64,000 bases of DNA from Aureimonas phyllosphaerae (GTDB taxonomy: Bacteria; Pseudomonadota; Alphaproteobacteria; Rhizobiales; Rhizobiaceae): assembly GCF_900113065.1 (NCBI RefSeq), contig NZ_FOOA01000001.1, forward strand, positions 124,001-188,000, written 5' to 3'. Positions 8,071 to 15,825 of this stretch are shown here, in pieces; the first letter of the stretch is position 1; each line of letters opens with the position of its first letter. The position numbers were made by a program, and so were the translations under genes. The notes under the pieces are model-generated. The model had not been told where the DNA came from and did no database searches. It worked only from the letters and a program-made list of their open reading frames with translations.

Positions 8071-9471
8071 TTATCCGCCTGACCGCCGGCCCGGCTCCGC
8101 ATGCCGCGAACACACGACGAGACGTCGGGCACCACGGGTGAAGGCCACGTATAGGTTCTTGGGCGACAGCTCGTCGGCATCGAGCACCACAGCGACGTCG
8201 GCCTCCAGCCCCTTCAGCAGCAGAGTGCTTCCGACCGCGCGCCGGGGAAGTTCGCGGCCGAGGTGGCGGTTCGCCTCGCGCACGCGGACGACGGACGCGC
8301 GGAAGTCACCGTCCGGGCAGTGCCGTAGGGCCTGAAGGCAAGCTTGATGGATCGTCGGACGGTATACCCTGACGTCAGGTTGCCCCGCGATCCGCATGAG
8401 GAGTTCCGCCGCCGCCTGCGGATGCCTGTCCCTCTCGAAGGTCAGCGCCGCCGCCTCGGCATCGGACGGTGCGCTGCGCTGGCGGCCGCTGCGCAACGTG
8501 CCAAGCCGTTTGAGGAAGGCGCCCTGCCCGACCCCCGTCATCACGCTCGCGGCGAATGCGAGGATGGTGTCCGTGGCGTCGGGCGATCCGAAGTCGAGAC
8601 AGGCCGCGAAGCGCATCAGGTCCCTCAGCTCCACCCCCTCGACGGTGACGGCCCTGTGCGCCCGGCTGGCGAACCCATGGCGGACCGACGCCTTCTGGCC
8701 ATGGCCGATGATCAGCACACGGCCGTTCTCGGGCGCGCGCGTGTTGCATGCCCCCAGCCGCTTCCGATGGTCCTCCGCGCCGCCGTCGAGACGGACCCAT
8801 TCGACGCCCCTCACCCCGCGGAGGTCAGGCCGGAGTCCCGTAGCGAGCCGTTCCCGCGCGTCGAGCAACCAGTGCCCGAGCGGCTCGGCGCCCGCATTGA
8901 TCCAGCGCCATGGCTTTCGGAGGGTGTGCGCCTCCGGAAAGGCCCGCAAGGCCTGGCCGTCCCAGTCCACGATCGGGTCGTCGTCGGCGAAGTCGAAGAT
9001 CGCCTGCATCGGGTCGCCGAGGACGGCGGTCGGCAGGACGTCGGCGAGCCCGACCGCCAGTGAATGCTGGAGCCGCGAGCAATCCTGGTACTCGTCGATC
9101 ACAACCCTTTCGTAGGTGGACGCGAGGATGTCGCAGAGATGTCCGCTGCGGATCAGCGCGTCCGCTGCGGCGCGGATCAGCGGGTAGTCCGGCTTGGCGC
9201 CGAGGACGAGAGGGTCATGGCCGCTTCGAGCTGGAAACGTCGAGATCAGGCGCATGGCCCAGCCGTCGATCGTCGACACCCGGAACGCACGGGGAGACAC
9301 GCCGTCGCGGGCCGTGCGCGCCCGCAGGGCAGCCGCGCCGGCGTTGGTGTGCGTCAGGACGAGTATGGGCAGGCGGCCGCGGTGCTGCTTGAGGGCAGCG
9401 GCGATCAGCTCCGTCTTCCCGCATCCCGCCGGCGCAACGACGGAGCCCCTTTCGATCGAGAGCAGGTCCAT
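8071..9471 (-). CDS. GajB-like UvrD/Rep-type helicase (Gabija-like)
   Basis: 466 residues. Superfamily-1 helicase motifs in order: Walker A APAGCGKTEL (about residues 13-22), TLTH-like VLTHTNAGAAAL, Walker B VVIDEYQDCS, motif III-like AVLGDPMQAIFDFA, and motif VI-like LYVAFTRGARRLVVC near the C-terminus. It is shorter than UvrD/PcrA, as GajB is. The start lies six bases after the stop of the OLD-nuclease gene, the fixed arrangement of Gabija and of class 2 OLD/helicase pairs. In Gabija GajB senses DNA ends and NTP depletion and supports GajA. This assignment rests on domains and pairing, not on a similarity search. Confidence 0.82.
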   Translation of the reverse strand: MDLLSIERGSVVAPAGCGKTELIAAALKQHRGRLPILVLTHTNAGAAALRARTARDGVSPRAFRVSTIDGWAMRLISTFPARSGHDPLVLGAKPDYPLIRAAADALIRSGHLCDILASTYERVVIDEYQDCSRLQHSLAVGLADVLPTAVLGDPMQAIFDFADDDPIVDWDGQALRAFPEAHTLRKPWRWINAGAEPLGHWLLDARERLATGLRPDLRGVRGVEWVRLDGGAEDHRKRLGACNTRAPENGRVLIIGHGQKASVRHGFASRAHRAVTVEGVELRDLMRFAACLDFGSPDATDTILAFAASVMTGVGQGAFLKRLGTLRSGRQRSAPSDAEAAALTFERDRHPQAAAELLMRIAGQPDVRVYRPTIHQACLQALRHCPDGDFRASVVRVREANRHLGRELPRRAVGSTLLLKGLEADVAVVLDADELSPKNLYVAFTRGARRLVVCSRHAEPGRRSGG

Positions 9472-9477
9472 GCCGCC

Positions 9478-11193
9478 CTAAGCCCCCGCGAGCCACCCGA
9501 AAACGTCATTCACGACTTTCACGAACTCGGGGTCGGCGGACGACAGGTCCGGTCCCACGACGTCCGACGCGACGTCCTGCATGTCGGTGATCGTCTTGAA
9601 CCACTTGCCTTTGTTGGCCGCCTTGCCGAGGAAGGCACGCGTTTCCCGATCAAGGGCGCCGCAAACGATGTCGAGTTCCACGTTGTCCAGCGTCGTCTTG
9701 CCGTTCGACAGCGAGCGGATGTTGCTGTCGACGTGTTCCCGGGTCCGGCAAGATGCGGCAGCGTCCAGCATGCTGCCGACCGCGCCGTCGGTCAGTGCGG
9801 CGAAAAGTTCGTCCTCGGTCGCGTTTCCCTGGCGCCATGCAAAAGTCACGCCGCCGCTTCGCGCGAAGGCGGCTGCTTCGGTAGGGTCGGGTTCCTTGTC
9901 CCGATCACGCAGGATCGCGGTCCGGTAACCCAAGGCCTGGAATGCTAATGCGCGGCGATACGTGTTCTGCCCATTGCCGTCCACGAAGGCGACGCCGAGC
10001 GCGCCGGCCGGCGCCGAACCTCCGGCAGTGCGGAAACGGTCCAATCCCCGGACGAGGCCGATCTCGGTCGGCCCCTCGCACACCAGCACGGTTCGCGAAA
10101 GGAGGGCCTCGGAACAGGCGCGCACTGCCTTCTGCATCTCCTCTGTCGCCGCGACGCGCCGCAAGCTGGCGATCCCCTCGCGCGACCGACGCGCGACATG
10201 CAACTGTCCGACCGACAACTCCTTGACCACGACAGGCGAATGGGTTGTCGCGAAAACCTGTAGCGGCTCCCTCCTGTCCGCGGCGCCGAGTTCGGACAAC
10301 AGGCTGTGGATGCGGTGCGGCTCGAGGCCATGCTCGAGTTCGTCGACGAGGACGATGGAGGAACCGGATCCCGCCTCGCGCTGCATCCCGGCGACGAGGA
10401 GCCGGGACGAGCCGAGTCCCAACCCCTGGAGCGGAACGCCACCCTCGTCGTGAAGGGAGATGGTGCCGTTGCCGAACGCCATCGACCGGGCGTCGAGCAT
10501 CGCGGTGACCCCGTCGCCGACAGGGACGCCCAGCCGTACGGAGAGCGCGTGGACAGATGCCAGTGCCTTGGCGAGGTCGCTGCCCGCCTCGGTTCCCAGC
10601 GACGACCTCGTCTGGCGCGCGGCGCGCGACACGGCGGCCGAGACGTCCGCCCGCTCGTCGGAGAGCCTGTTCAGGATCGAGCCGCGCGACCAGCCCAGGT
10701 GGTGCCCCCCCGCGCCGGAGAGGCGCGTCGGGGCAAGCTTGAGCCTGTCCCGCCAAGAGAGCGACCTCTCGACGCCCGCACGCGTCGCGCGGTCGGACAC
10801 GAGGCACCAACGCGGCTCGAGGTCGTCGCCCACGCGCAGCTCGACGGTGAGCACCGTATCGAGGCCGTTGCCGGGCTCGTCCTCGACCGATCCCAGCAAC
10901 GGGTCGTAGCCCCGCAGATGGTGTCCGTGCGCCTCGAAGGACTGCAAGTCGGGAGGCAGATCCCCCACGGTCGCCCGGATCGCGACGGATCGGTCGCAGT
11001 CCAGGCCGTGGAAGTCGGAGTCCGTGAACTGGGGATTGCGCCGTGCCCCGAGGCACAGGTCGATGGCGTCCAGCACCGTCGACTTCCCTGCGTCCCCAGG
11101 CCCTACCAGGCAGTTGAATCCCGGCGACGGATGCCACTCAAGGCCGCGGATCCCGCGGAAGTTCTCGATCTCCAGTTTCCGTATCCTGGCCAT
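9478..11193 (-). CDS. GajA-like OLD-family ATPase/Toprim nuclease (Gabija-like)
   Basis: 571 residues from ATG 11193 (MARIRKLEIENFRGI). The N-terminal ABC-type ATPase has Walker A VGPGDAGKST (about residue 31-40), signature GLGLGSSRLLVAGM, Walker B IVLVDELEHGLEP and the H-loop TTHSP. The C-terminal Toprim nuclease has the acidic Glu in LVCEGPTEIGLV and the DxD in AILRDRDKEP. This domain order defines OLD nucleases; adjacency to the UvrD-like gene makes it class 2, the GajA type, which cuts DNA to block phage. The upstream extension of the reading frame to 11388 has no domain content and is not used. Confidence 0.85.
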   Translation of the reverse strand: MARIRKLEIENFRGIRGLEWHPSPGFNCLVGPGDAGKSTVLDAIDLCLGARRNPQFTDSDFHGLDCDRSVAIRATVGDLPPDLQSFEAHGHHLRGYDPLLGSVEDEPGNGLDTVLTVELRVGDDLEPRWCLVSDRATRAGVERSLSWRDRLKLAPTRLSGAGGHHLGWSRGSILNRLSDERADVSAAVSRAARQTRSSLGTEAGSDLAKALASVHALSVRLGVPVGDGVTAMLDARSMAFGNGTISLHDEGGVPLQGLGLGSSRLLVAGMQREAGSGSSIVLVDELEHGLEPHRIHSLLSELGAADRREPLQVFATTHSPVVVKELSVGQLHVARRSREGIASLRRVAATEEMQKAVRACSEALLSRTVLVCEGPTEIGLVRGLDRFRTAGGSAPAGALGVAFVDGNGQNTYRRALAFQALGYRTAILRDRDKEPDPTEAAAFARSGGVTFAWRQGNATEDELFAALTDGAVGSMLDAAASCRTREHVDSNIRSLSNGKTTLDNVELDIVCGALDRETRAFLGKAANKGKWFKTITDMQDVASDVVGPDLSSADPEFVKVVNDVFGWLAGA

Positions 11194-11538
11194 GCCACTG
11201 ATTCGCCCCGTTCCGAAGGGCGAGCTTACGGGCTGGGCGCGAAAACGTAAGGCGGGCGGTTCAGGCCTGCGTCGTACGGGGTTCGGGCCGGCTGTCCGTC
11301 CCCTTCGCGGTGCGAACGCACCCTGCGCCAGCGTGTTTGAGGATTGGAGGCCTTGGTGCTGCGCCCCCCGCATAGCGAGACGCAACATCCCTCTCGGGAA
11401 GGTCGCCGTCCGCGTCCGTCAGGTGGTGGAAGTTCGTGTGGAGGGCCGTCTCCCCGGAGATGGCCTCAATGCGGCAGCACCCCATCGAGAACTGCCAAAC
11501 CGTCACTGTCGCAGTTGCAAGAAGACGATTCGTCAGGC
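11194..11538. other. Spacer between gajA-like gene and protease operon
   Basis: About 345 bases with no confidently supported gene. A minus-strand frame of 81 codons (11261-11506, GTG start, or ATG at 11485) is open and not the shadow of another gene. It has no good ribosome site and no family I recognise. The stretch probably carries the promoter for gajA-like/gajB-like. Confidence 0.4.
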
Positions 11539-11694
11539 CTACAACTCGACACGCTCGGCCTCGAGCTTTCCCGGTGCGGTTCCCCTGTTCACAACGAGCG
11601 CCTCAAACTGCTGATTGGTGATCACGACCCACGCTCGCCGACAGGGACGGTCAAACTCGTTGGCGCAACGATCGCGAGCCAGCCGGTACGTCAT
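11539..11694 (-). CDS. Small hypothetical protein coupled to the FtsH-like gene
   Basis: A 51-codon frame (MTYRLARDRCANEFDRP... ending EAERVEL) whose ATG overlaps the stop of the AAA+/M41 gene by four bases (ATGA at 11691-11694). The overlap is the main argument that it is translated. The product is basic at the start and acidic at the end, with two cysteines and no membrane segment. It could be a small regulator, substrate or antitoxin-like partner of the protease. I do not recognise a family. Confidence 0.4.
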   Translation of the reverse strand: MTYRLARDRCANEFDRPCRRAWVVITNQQFEALVVNRGTAPGKLEAERVEL

Positions 11695-13661
11695 GGCGCC
11701 GCTGAGGAGCTGAGAGGTGACGCAACGTCGACCCCCAGGGCGAACTCCTGCGCCTCGACGAGCCGCGCGGCCACACGTTCGACATCCGGCCTTCGCCGCT
11801 CGACGATCAGCTTCGCCTCTGTCAGGCACCTCGTCAGCATGTCTTCGACCCGTCTCGACAGGTCGAGGTCGTCCAAGGCAGCGACCCCGTCCTTCGGCAT
11901 CGACGACAGTCGCTCGCCAAGGCCAAGCGAGCGCTGCGCCGACCGCGCAAGCTTCGTCGCCCTGACAAGGTCCGCATCCGCGCTGCCTCCCGAGAGGGCG
12001 CCCCTTGAGCCGAGGACGACCTCCTCCGCCGCGAGGCCTGCCATGAAAACCATGAGTGTCGCCTCCAGGCTTTCCCGCGTACTGTCAAACCCCTCGTCGA
12101 CCCTGAAGTCGGTCTTGTTCTCCTTGCCGTTCCGAACGCGGCGCCGGACCGACGCGCCGGTTGGGACGAGGCCCGAAACGGCGGCCAGTTCCAACCCGAC
12201 GACAAGGTGCCCAGCTTCATGGACACATGCCCGCCGGAACGACGCCTCGGAGAGTTCGGTGCCCTTCGGCAGGGCAGTCCAGAGATCGGCCTCAAGCAGG
12301 GACCTGGTGTCCTGCCGGGCAGCGGCTCGAGCCTCGCGCACGAGTTGCGCCAGCACTGCACCTGAAGCCTCGCCGATTTCGTCGGCGAGGCTTTGGAGGT
12401 CGACGTCGGCCAGGTCCCCCCGAAGGTGGTGTCGGAGAATTGCGACCCGCCCTGCGACGTCGGGAAGGGTGATCTCGACGATGCGACCCAGCCGACCCGG
12501 CCGGAGCACCGCCCGGTCGATGGCGGCGATGTGGTTGGTTGCCGCGACGACCACGACGCCGCCGCGGCCGACGGTGCCGTCGAGGGATTCCAGGAGACCG
12601 TTGACGACTTGGCGCTGGTAGGAGGCGTGGTCTCCTAACGGCTCTTCGCGGTTCCCCACGGAGTCGAGCTCGTCGATGAACAGAACGCACGGGGCAGCCT
12701 TCCGAGCCTCGTCGAAGGCGGCGCGAAGCGCCTTGAGCAGGTCTCCCAGATGGCCCTTGGCCTGCCACGAGGCGAAGGAATGCGAAAACAGCGGGACGCC
12801 GCAGGACCCCGCCAGCGCGCGCGCGAACAGCGTTTTTCCCGTTCCCGGCGGCCCGTGGAGGACGGCACCGTTCTCCACGTCGCTCCACGGCAGTGAGCCA
12901 TCGCGGTAGCGGGCTAGGTCGGCAGCCAGGGACAGGCCCCATCGCTGGGCTTCGCCCATGCCCGGCATGTCTTCGAGACGCTCGGGATGCCTTTCGTTGG
13001 TCGATCGGGTTGGCCGGGTAGCTCCCGCCTTCTTGGTCCGCTTGTCGTCCTGCGGACTTGGCTTCCTGTCCCCGTTCGACTTGACGGTTCGCCGCAGGCG
13101 CCCGGCGACGGTCCACATGCGCTCGCGGGACGCCCCCGGCCTCAAGACGAGGTTGAGGTACGTGAGCGGCAAGGCCGACAACCGCGCCACGAGCGCCGTG
13201 TCGGGCAGGAACTTGCCGATCTCCTCCACGAACGCCTCGACAGTCCCTTTGCGGTCGGCGAGCGGCAGGACGGCGTCGGCGACCGCTTCGACGACGGTGG
13301 GCACGTCCGCTCGGCGCCGGCAAAGGACGATAACGGTACGCGTGGCGACGCTGGCCTCGTTCAGAAGGCGCTGGACATAATCCGGACGCTGGGCATCCAA
13401 GTCCGTCCAGTCCCGCACCCTGGCTTCCACGCTCCAGGCATCATCCTCGGTTCCGCCGATCAGGTCCTGCGCGGCGAGGTTGAGGATGGCCGCGTCGTCG
13501 GGACGAACCCCGTAGACGACGACCAAGCTCGCCTCCCGCGACAGCGCCTTCGGAAACCCACCTTGGGTGAACGTCGCACGTAGGAGTTCGTCCGCGATCC
13601 TCGTCGCTGGCATCAGGCGTCCGGCGATCGAGTTGGGTTCGATGTCGAGGCGCCTAGACAT
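11691..13661 (-). CDS. Soluble FtsH-like AAA+ ATPase / M41 zinc protease
   Basis: 656 residues. An N-terminal region of about 230 residues has no membrane helix, unlike housekeeping FtsH. It is followed by an AAA+ domain with Walker A GPPGTGKT (about residue 268), Walker B CVLFIDELDSV and second region of homology ATNHIAAIDRAVLRPGRLGRI. The C-terminal peptidase M41 domain has the zinc motif HEAGH (about residue 480), with a likely third ligand Asp in GGSADADLVRATKLA. All catalytic residues look intact. Its start overlaps the preceding 111-residue gene by eight bases. In this defence-type island it may degrade a regulator or phage target in the cytoplasm; that role is inference. Confidence 0.85.
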   Translation of the reverse strand: MSRRLDIEPNSIAGRLMPATRIADELLRATFTQGGFPKALSREASLVVVYGVRPDDAAILNLAAQDLIGGTEDDAWSVEARVRDWTDLDAQRPDYVQRLLNEASVATRTVIVLCRRRADVPTVVEAVADAVLPLADRKGTVEAFVEEIGKFLPDTALVARLSALPLTYLNLVLRPGASRERMWTVAGRLRRTVKSNGDRKPSPQDDKRTKKAGATRPTRSTNERHPERLEDMPGMGEAQRWGLSLAADLARYRDGSLPWSDVENGAVLHGPPGTGKTLFARALAGSCGVPLFSHSFASWQAKGHLGDLLKALRAAFDEARKAAPCVLFIDELDSVGNREEPLGDHASYQRQVVNGLLESLDGTVGRGGVVVVAATNHIAAIDRAVLRPGRLGRIVEITLPDVAGRVAILRHHLRGDLADVDLQSLADEIGEASGAVLAQLVREARAAARQDTRSLLEADLWTALPKGTELSEASFRRACVHEAGHLVVGLELAAVSGLVPTGASVRRRVRNGKENKTDFRVDEGFDSTRESLEATLMVFMAGLAAEEVVLGSRGALSGGSADADLVRATKLARSAQRSLGLGERLSSMPKDGVAALDDLDLSRRVEDMLTRCLTEAKLIVERRRPDVERVAARLVEAQEFALGVDVASPLSSSAAP

Positions 13662-13989
13662 CGGACACCCCCGCCGCGGCGTTGCCCAAGCGCCAGAAGC
13701 GGCTGGCGGTTCGGGCGAAACCTTGTTCGAGGGACAGAAGGCACAGCGGGGACGTCACGGCAGCCTTTCGTCCGGAGACGTGTGGATGGCCGTGGGGGCG
13801 TCCCACGAGACAAGGGACCTTGCGCGCCGCCGGGGACCAGTCGTCGAGAAGGGGCGCGGCGGCAAGGATGTGACCCGGGGGCAAGCCGTGATCGCGAAGG
13901 TGGCAAAGGTCGCGCAGGAGGTCGGAAATTTGCTCGATCTCGGTGTCGAGCTGGTCCCGCCACCCATGGGCGGTCAGAAGGATGGTCAT
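13654..13989 (-). CDS. Small conserved protein, possibly DUF6634-like
   Basis: 111 residues from ATG 13989. An open frame extends upstream to 14430, but that part is low-complexity Pro/Arg/Ser shadow sequence. Features: an N-terminal helix (DTEIEQISDLLRDLCHL), LAAAPLLDDW, then PCLVGRPHGHP, TSPLCLLSLEQGFARTASRFWRLG. This pattern reminds me of small rhizobial proteins annotated as DUF6634, but I cannot confirm it. The 3' end overlaps the AAA+/M41 protease start by eight bases (13654-13661), so the two are translationally coupled and probably act together, for example as adaptor and protease. Confidence 0.65.
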   Translation of the reverse strand: MTILLTAHGWRDQLDTEIEQISDLLRDLCHLRDHGLPPGHILAAAPLLDDWSPAARKVPCLVGRPHGHPHVSGRKAAVTSPLCLLSLEQGFARTASRFWRLGNAAAGVSDV

Positions 13990-14191
13990 GGGGTGTGCTC
14001 TCGCTTTGGCCGCTCGCGGCGGCGCGGTACCGACGGGGGTGGGCGTCAGTTGGCGAGGCATATCCGTGCCGTGGGGTTGGCTAGACCCGGCGTCGCTCGG
14101 TGCCGCAGGACCCGGCCAGGTGTCGGTCCCCTGTGCGGCGCCTGCGGGGCGCTTGCCTCCGCCAAGCCTGCCTTCGGAACGAACCGCACGG

Positions 14192-14848
14192 TCAGTCCAC
14201 CTCGGCCGCCAGGCGGCCAACCCTGAGGCGGAACTCGTCGGCGAACGCGTCCACGCGCTCCCTGGCCGACGGCATCTCGGTGATTGCGTAGGGCAGCCGC
14301 CTGAAGACGCCGACCTGGGTCGCGGCATAGGCGGACCATGCCGCGGCCTGCCAGACGAGCACGCTGCCGTCGCCCTCGAGGTGCCAGTCCTGTACGTAGG
14401 CTGCAAGCGCGGCTTCCGCGGCAACGGCATGCGCGGCGTCGATGTCGCCCAGCAGTGCGGCGTAGATCACGCAGCGGAGGCGAATGCTACCGTCGGCGTC
14501 CGCTTCGGACGACAGGCGGCATGCCCGCAGCGCACTCAGGATGGCGGCGTCGTCCGCCTCACCGTCCTGCTTGCCGACGCGAGATGCCTCCGCAAGCCGG
14601 CGCAGCGAAGCTGCGGCCTCCTCGTCCGTCAGCTCTACAAAGGCGCTATCCACGAATCCTACGATGTCGCGCCTGATGTCGTTCCCGAGGAGCGGATGGC
14701 CGCGCAGGAGCTCGTCGGCGGACGGAAGGCGTGCCCCGAGCGAAGTCTCCCGACGGTTCGCCTCGTCCGCATGGCGCGCGGACCTCCGGTCGCGGCGTGC
14801 CTGGGCCATTCCAAGGATCTCTTCGTGAATGGATGGGACTGGGGGCAC
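14192..14848 (-). CDS. Hypothetical protein, first gene of protease operon
   Basis: 218 residues from a GTG at 14848 preceded by GGAGGT seven bases away, a strong ribosome site. The N-terminal 45 residues are Arg-rich (GMAQARRDRRSARHADEANRR). The rest is mostly alpha-helical, alanine- and acid-rich, without membrane segments or catalytic motifs that I can name. It is separated by about 200 bases from the 111-residue gene but on the same strand. It diverges from the Xre-type regulator across the repeat operator at 14953-15000. I do not recognise the family. Confidence 0.7.
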   Translation of the reverse strand: MPPVPSIHEEILGMAQARRDRRSARHADEANRRETSLGARLPSADELLRGHPLLGNDIRRDIVGFVDSAFVELTDEEAAASLRRLAEASRVGKQDGEADDAAILSALRACRLSSEADADGSIRLRCVIYAALLGDIDAAHAVAAEAALAAYVQDWHLEGDGSVLVWQAAAWSAYAATQVGVFRRLPYAITEMPSARERVDAFADEFRLRVGRLAAEVD

Positions 14849-14952
14849 GTCACCGACCTCCGCTCGCGCGCCCCGCCGCGGACGGGGTCGTCCCCCGCGA
14901 ATCGGCGACGCCGTCGTTCGATGGCGATTCCTTACGATGTGGAGGCGAGAAA

Positions 14953-15000
14953 TGCAACGGACTGCACTCTCACGCTAATGGACTGCACCTCAAGTGCAAC
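14953..15000. promoter_or_regulatory. Phased repeat operator between protease operon and xre-type gene
   Basis: GGACTGCAC occurs twice as a direct repeat at 14959-14967 and 14980-14988, exactly 21 bases apart (two helical turns). The second copy forms an inverted repeat TGCAC-N5-GTGCA (14984-14998). TGCAAC also occurs at 14953 and 14995, 42 bases apart. Four TGCA half-sites in the divergent promoter region are what an HTH dimer operator looks like. The Xre-type protein at 15040 is the obvious candidate binder. Confidence 0.5.
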
Positions 15001-15039
15001 CGAGCGCAGGACCGCCCTAATTGTTGACAAGGACGACAC

Positions 15040-15369
15040 ATGGGCGATGCTCAGGCGCAGATGCCCTTCGATCCGAACCTTCTCCAAGCCGCTCGGCTGC
15101 TGGCCAAACTCTCCCTCGACGAGTTGGCGGAACGGTCCCAGGTGTCGCGCCGCTCGCTCCTGAACTTGGAGGCGGGCAATCCCGACTGCCTGCTCTCCAC
15201 GTTGGAGATCTTGAAGGAGGTCTTGGAGGAGGAGGGCGTGATCTTCTTGGGGGAGACGGAGTCGCACGGTCCCGGCGTTCGCGTCTCTCGCGAAACCGGT
15301 ATGGATTGGACGCGGAAACGAGCTGACCAGCGCCGCAGCCGGATGAACCAAGCCGAACCCGAAACCTGA
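15040..15369 (+). CDS. Xre/Cro-type HTH regulator
   Basis: 109 residues from ATG 15040, with AAGGA six bases upstream. The HTH covers about residues 12-60: LLQAARLLAKLSLDELAERSQVSRRSLLNLEAG, then STLEILKEVLEEEGVIFLGE, the usual Cro/C1 fold with a short beta wing. The C-terminal 40 residues are charged and unstructured. It is divergent from the hypothetical/DUF/FtsH-like operon across a repeat operator, so it most likely represses that operon and itself. Such single HTH regulators are common control genes of defence modules. Confidence 0.82.
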   Translation: MGDAQAQMPFDPNLLQAARLLAKLSLDELAERSQVSRRSLLNLEAGNPDCLLSTLEILKEVLEEEGVIFLGETESHGPGVRVSRETGMDWTRKRADQRRSRMNQAEPET

Positions 15370-15825
15370 TAGCGGTCCGCCCGCCACCTCCGTTCGAGAG
15401 CAGCCTGATCCAACTGGACTCCATGTTCGGCGCGCGGCACGTCCTGCGTCCGGTCGTGACGACTGCGGATGGGACGGGAGGTCAGCACCTTGGCTTCACG
15501 ATGATGGCAGGGGCATGCCGGCCACGCTCGGGGCCGCAAGGAGGACTGAGCCTGAATCCTCGACCGCGGCTAGCGTCCGGAGGCCGGGGCCGGCGCGGGA
15601 GGAACGGGCAGGCATCCGCCATGCTCCGTTCGGATGCCCGCACTGCCCACTGGCGGGCACGCGGGCGTTGGTCAGGGGCGCCCGATGGGACAACAACCGG
15701 GCGAAGCGCATACCGGTCGCCGCCCGAGCCGAACGTGCACCGCCGCCGATGGCGCGCATGTCGCACGTTACGGGTCGTAAGCGGAGGTGACCGGGATCCT
15801 CGCGCCGGCGCCTGGTTCGGCTTTC
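15370..15825. other. Intergenic region without a supported gene
   Basis: About 455 bases between the Xre-type gene and the stop of the intact dinB. Several open frames exist on both strands (up to 154 codons). All have biased Arg/Pro/Ala composition, no ribosome sites that stand out and no motif I recognise. It may be decayed sequence of the island. Confidence 0.4.

Noticed and set aside
13990-14430. In-frame N-terminal extension of the 111-residue protein
   Set aside because: Pro/Arg/Ser-rich composition, overlaps the hypothetical gene at 14192-14848 in another frame, and the ATG at 13989 gives a compact protein.
15024-15029. TTGACA as -35 box of the Xre gene
   Set aside because: Only 11 bases before the start codon, so it cannot serve the 15040 start.
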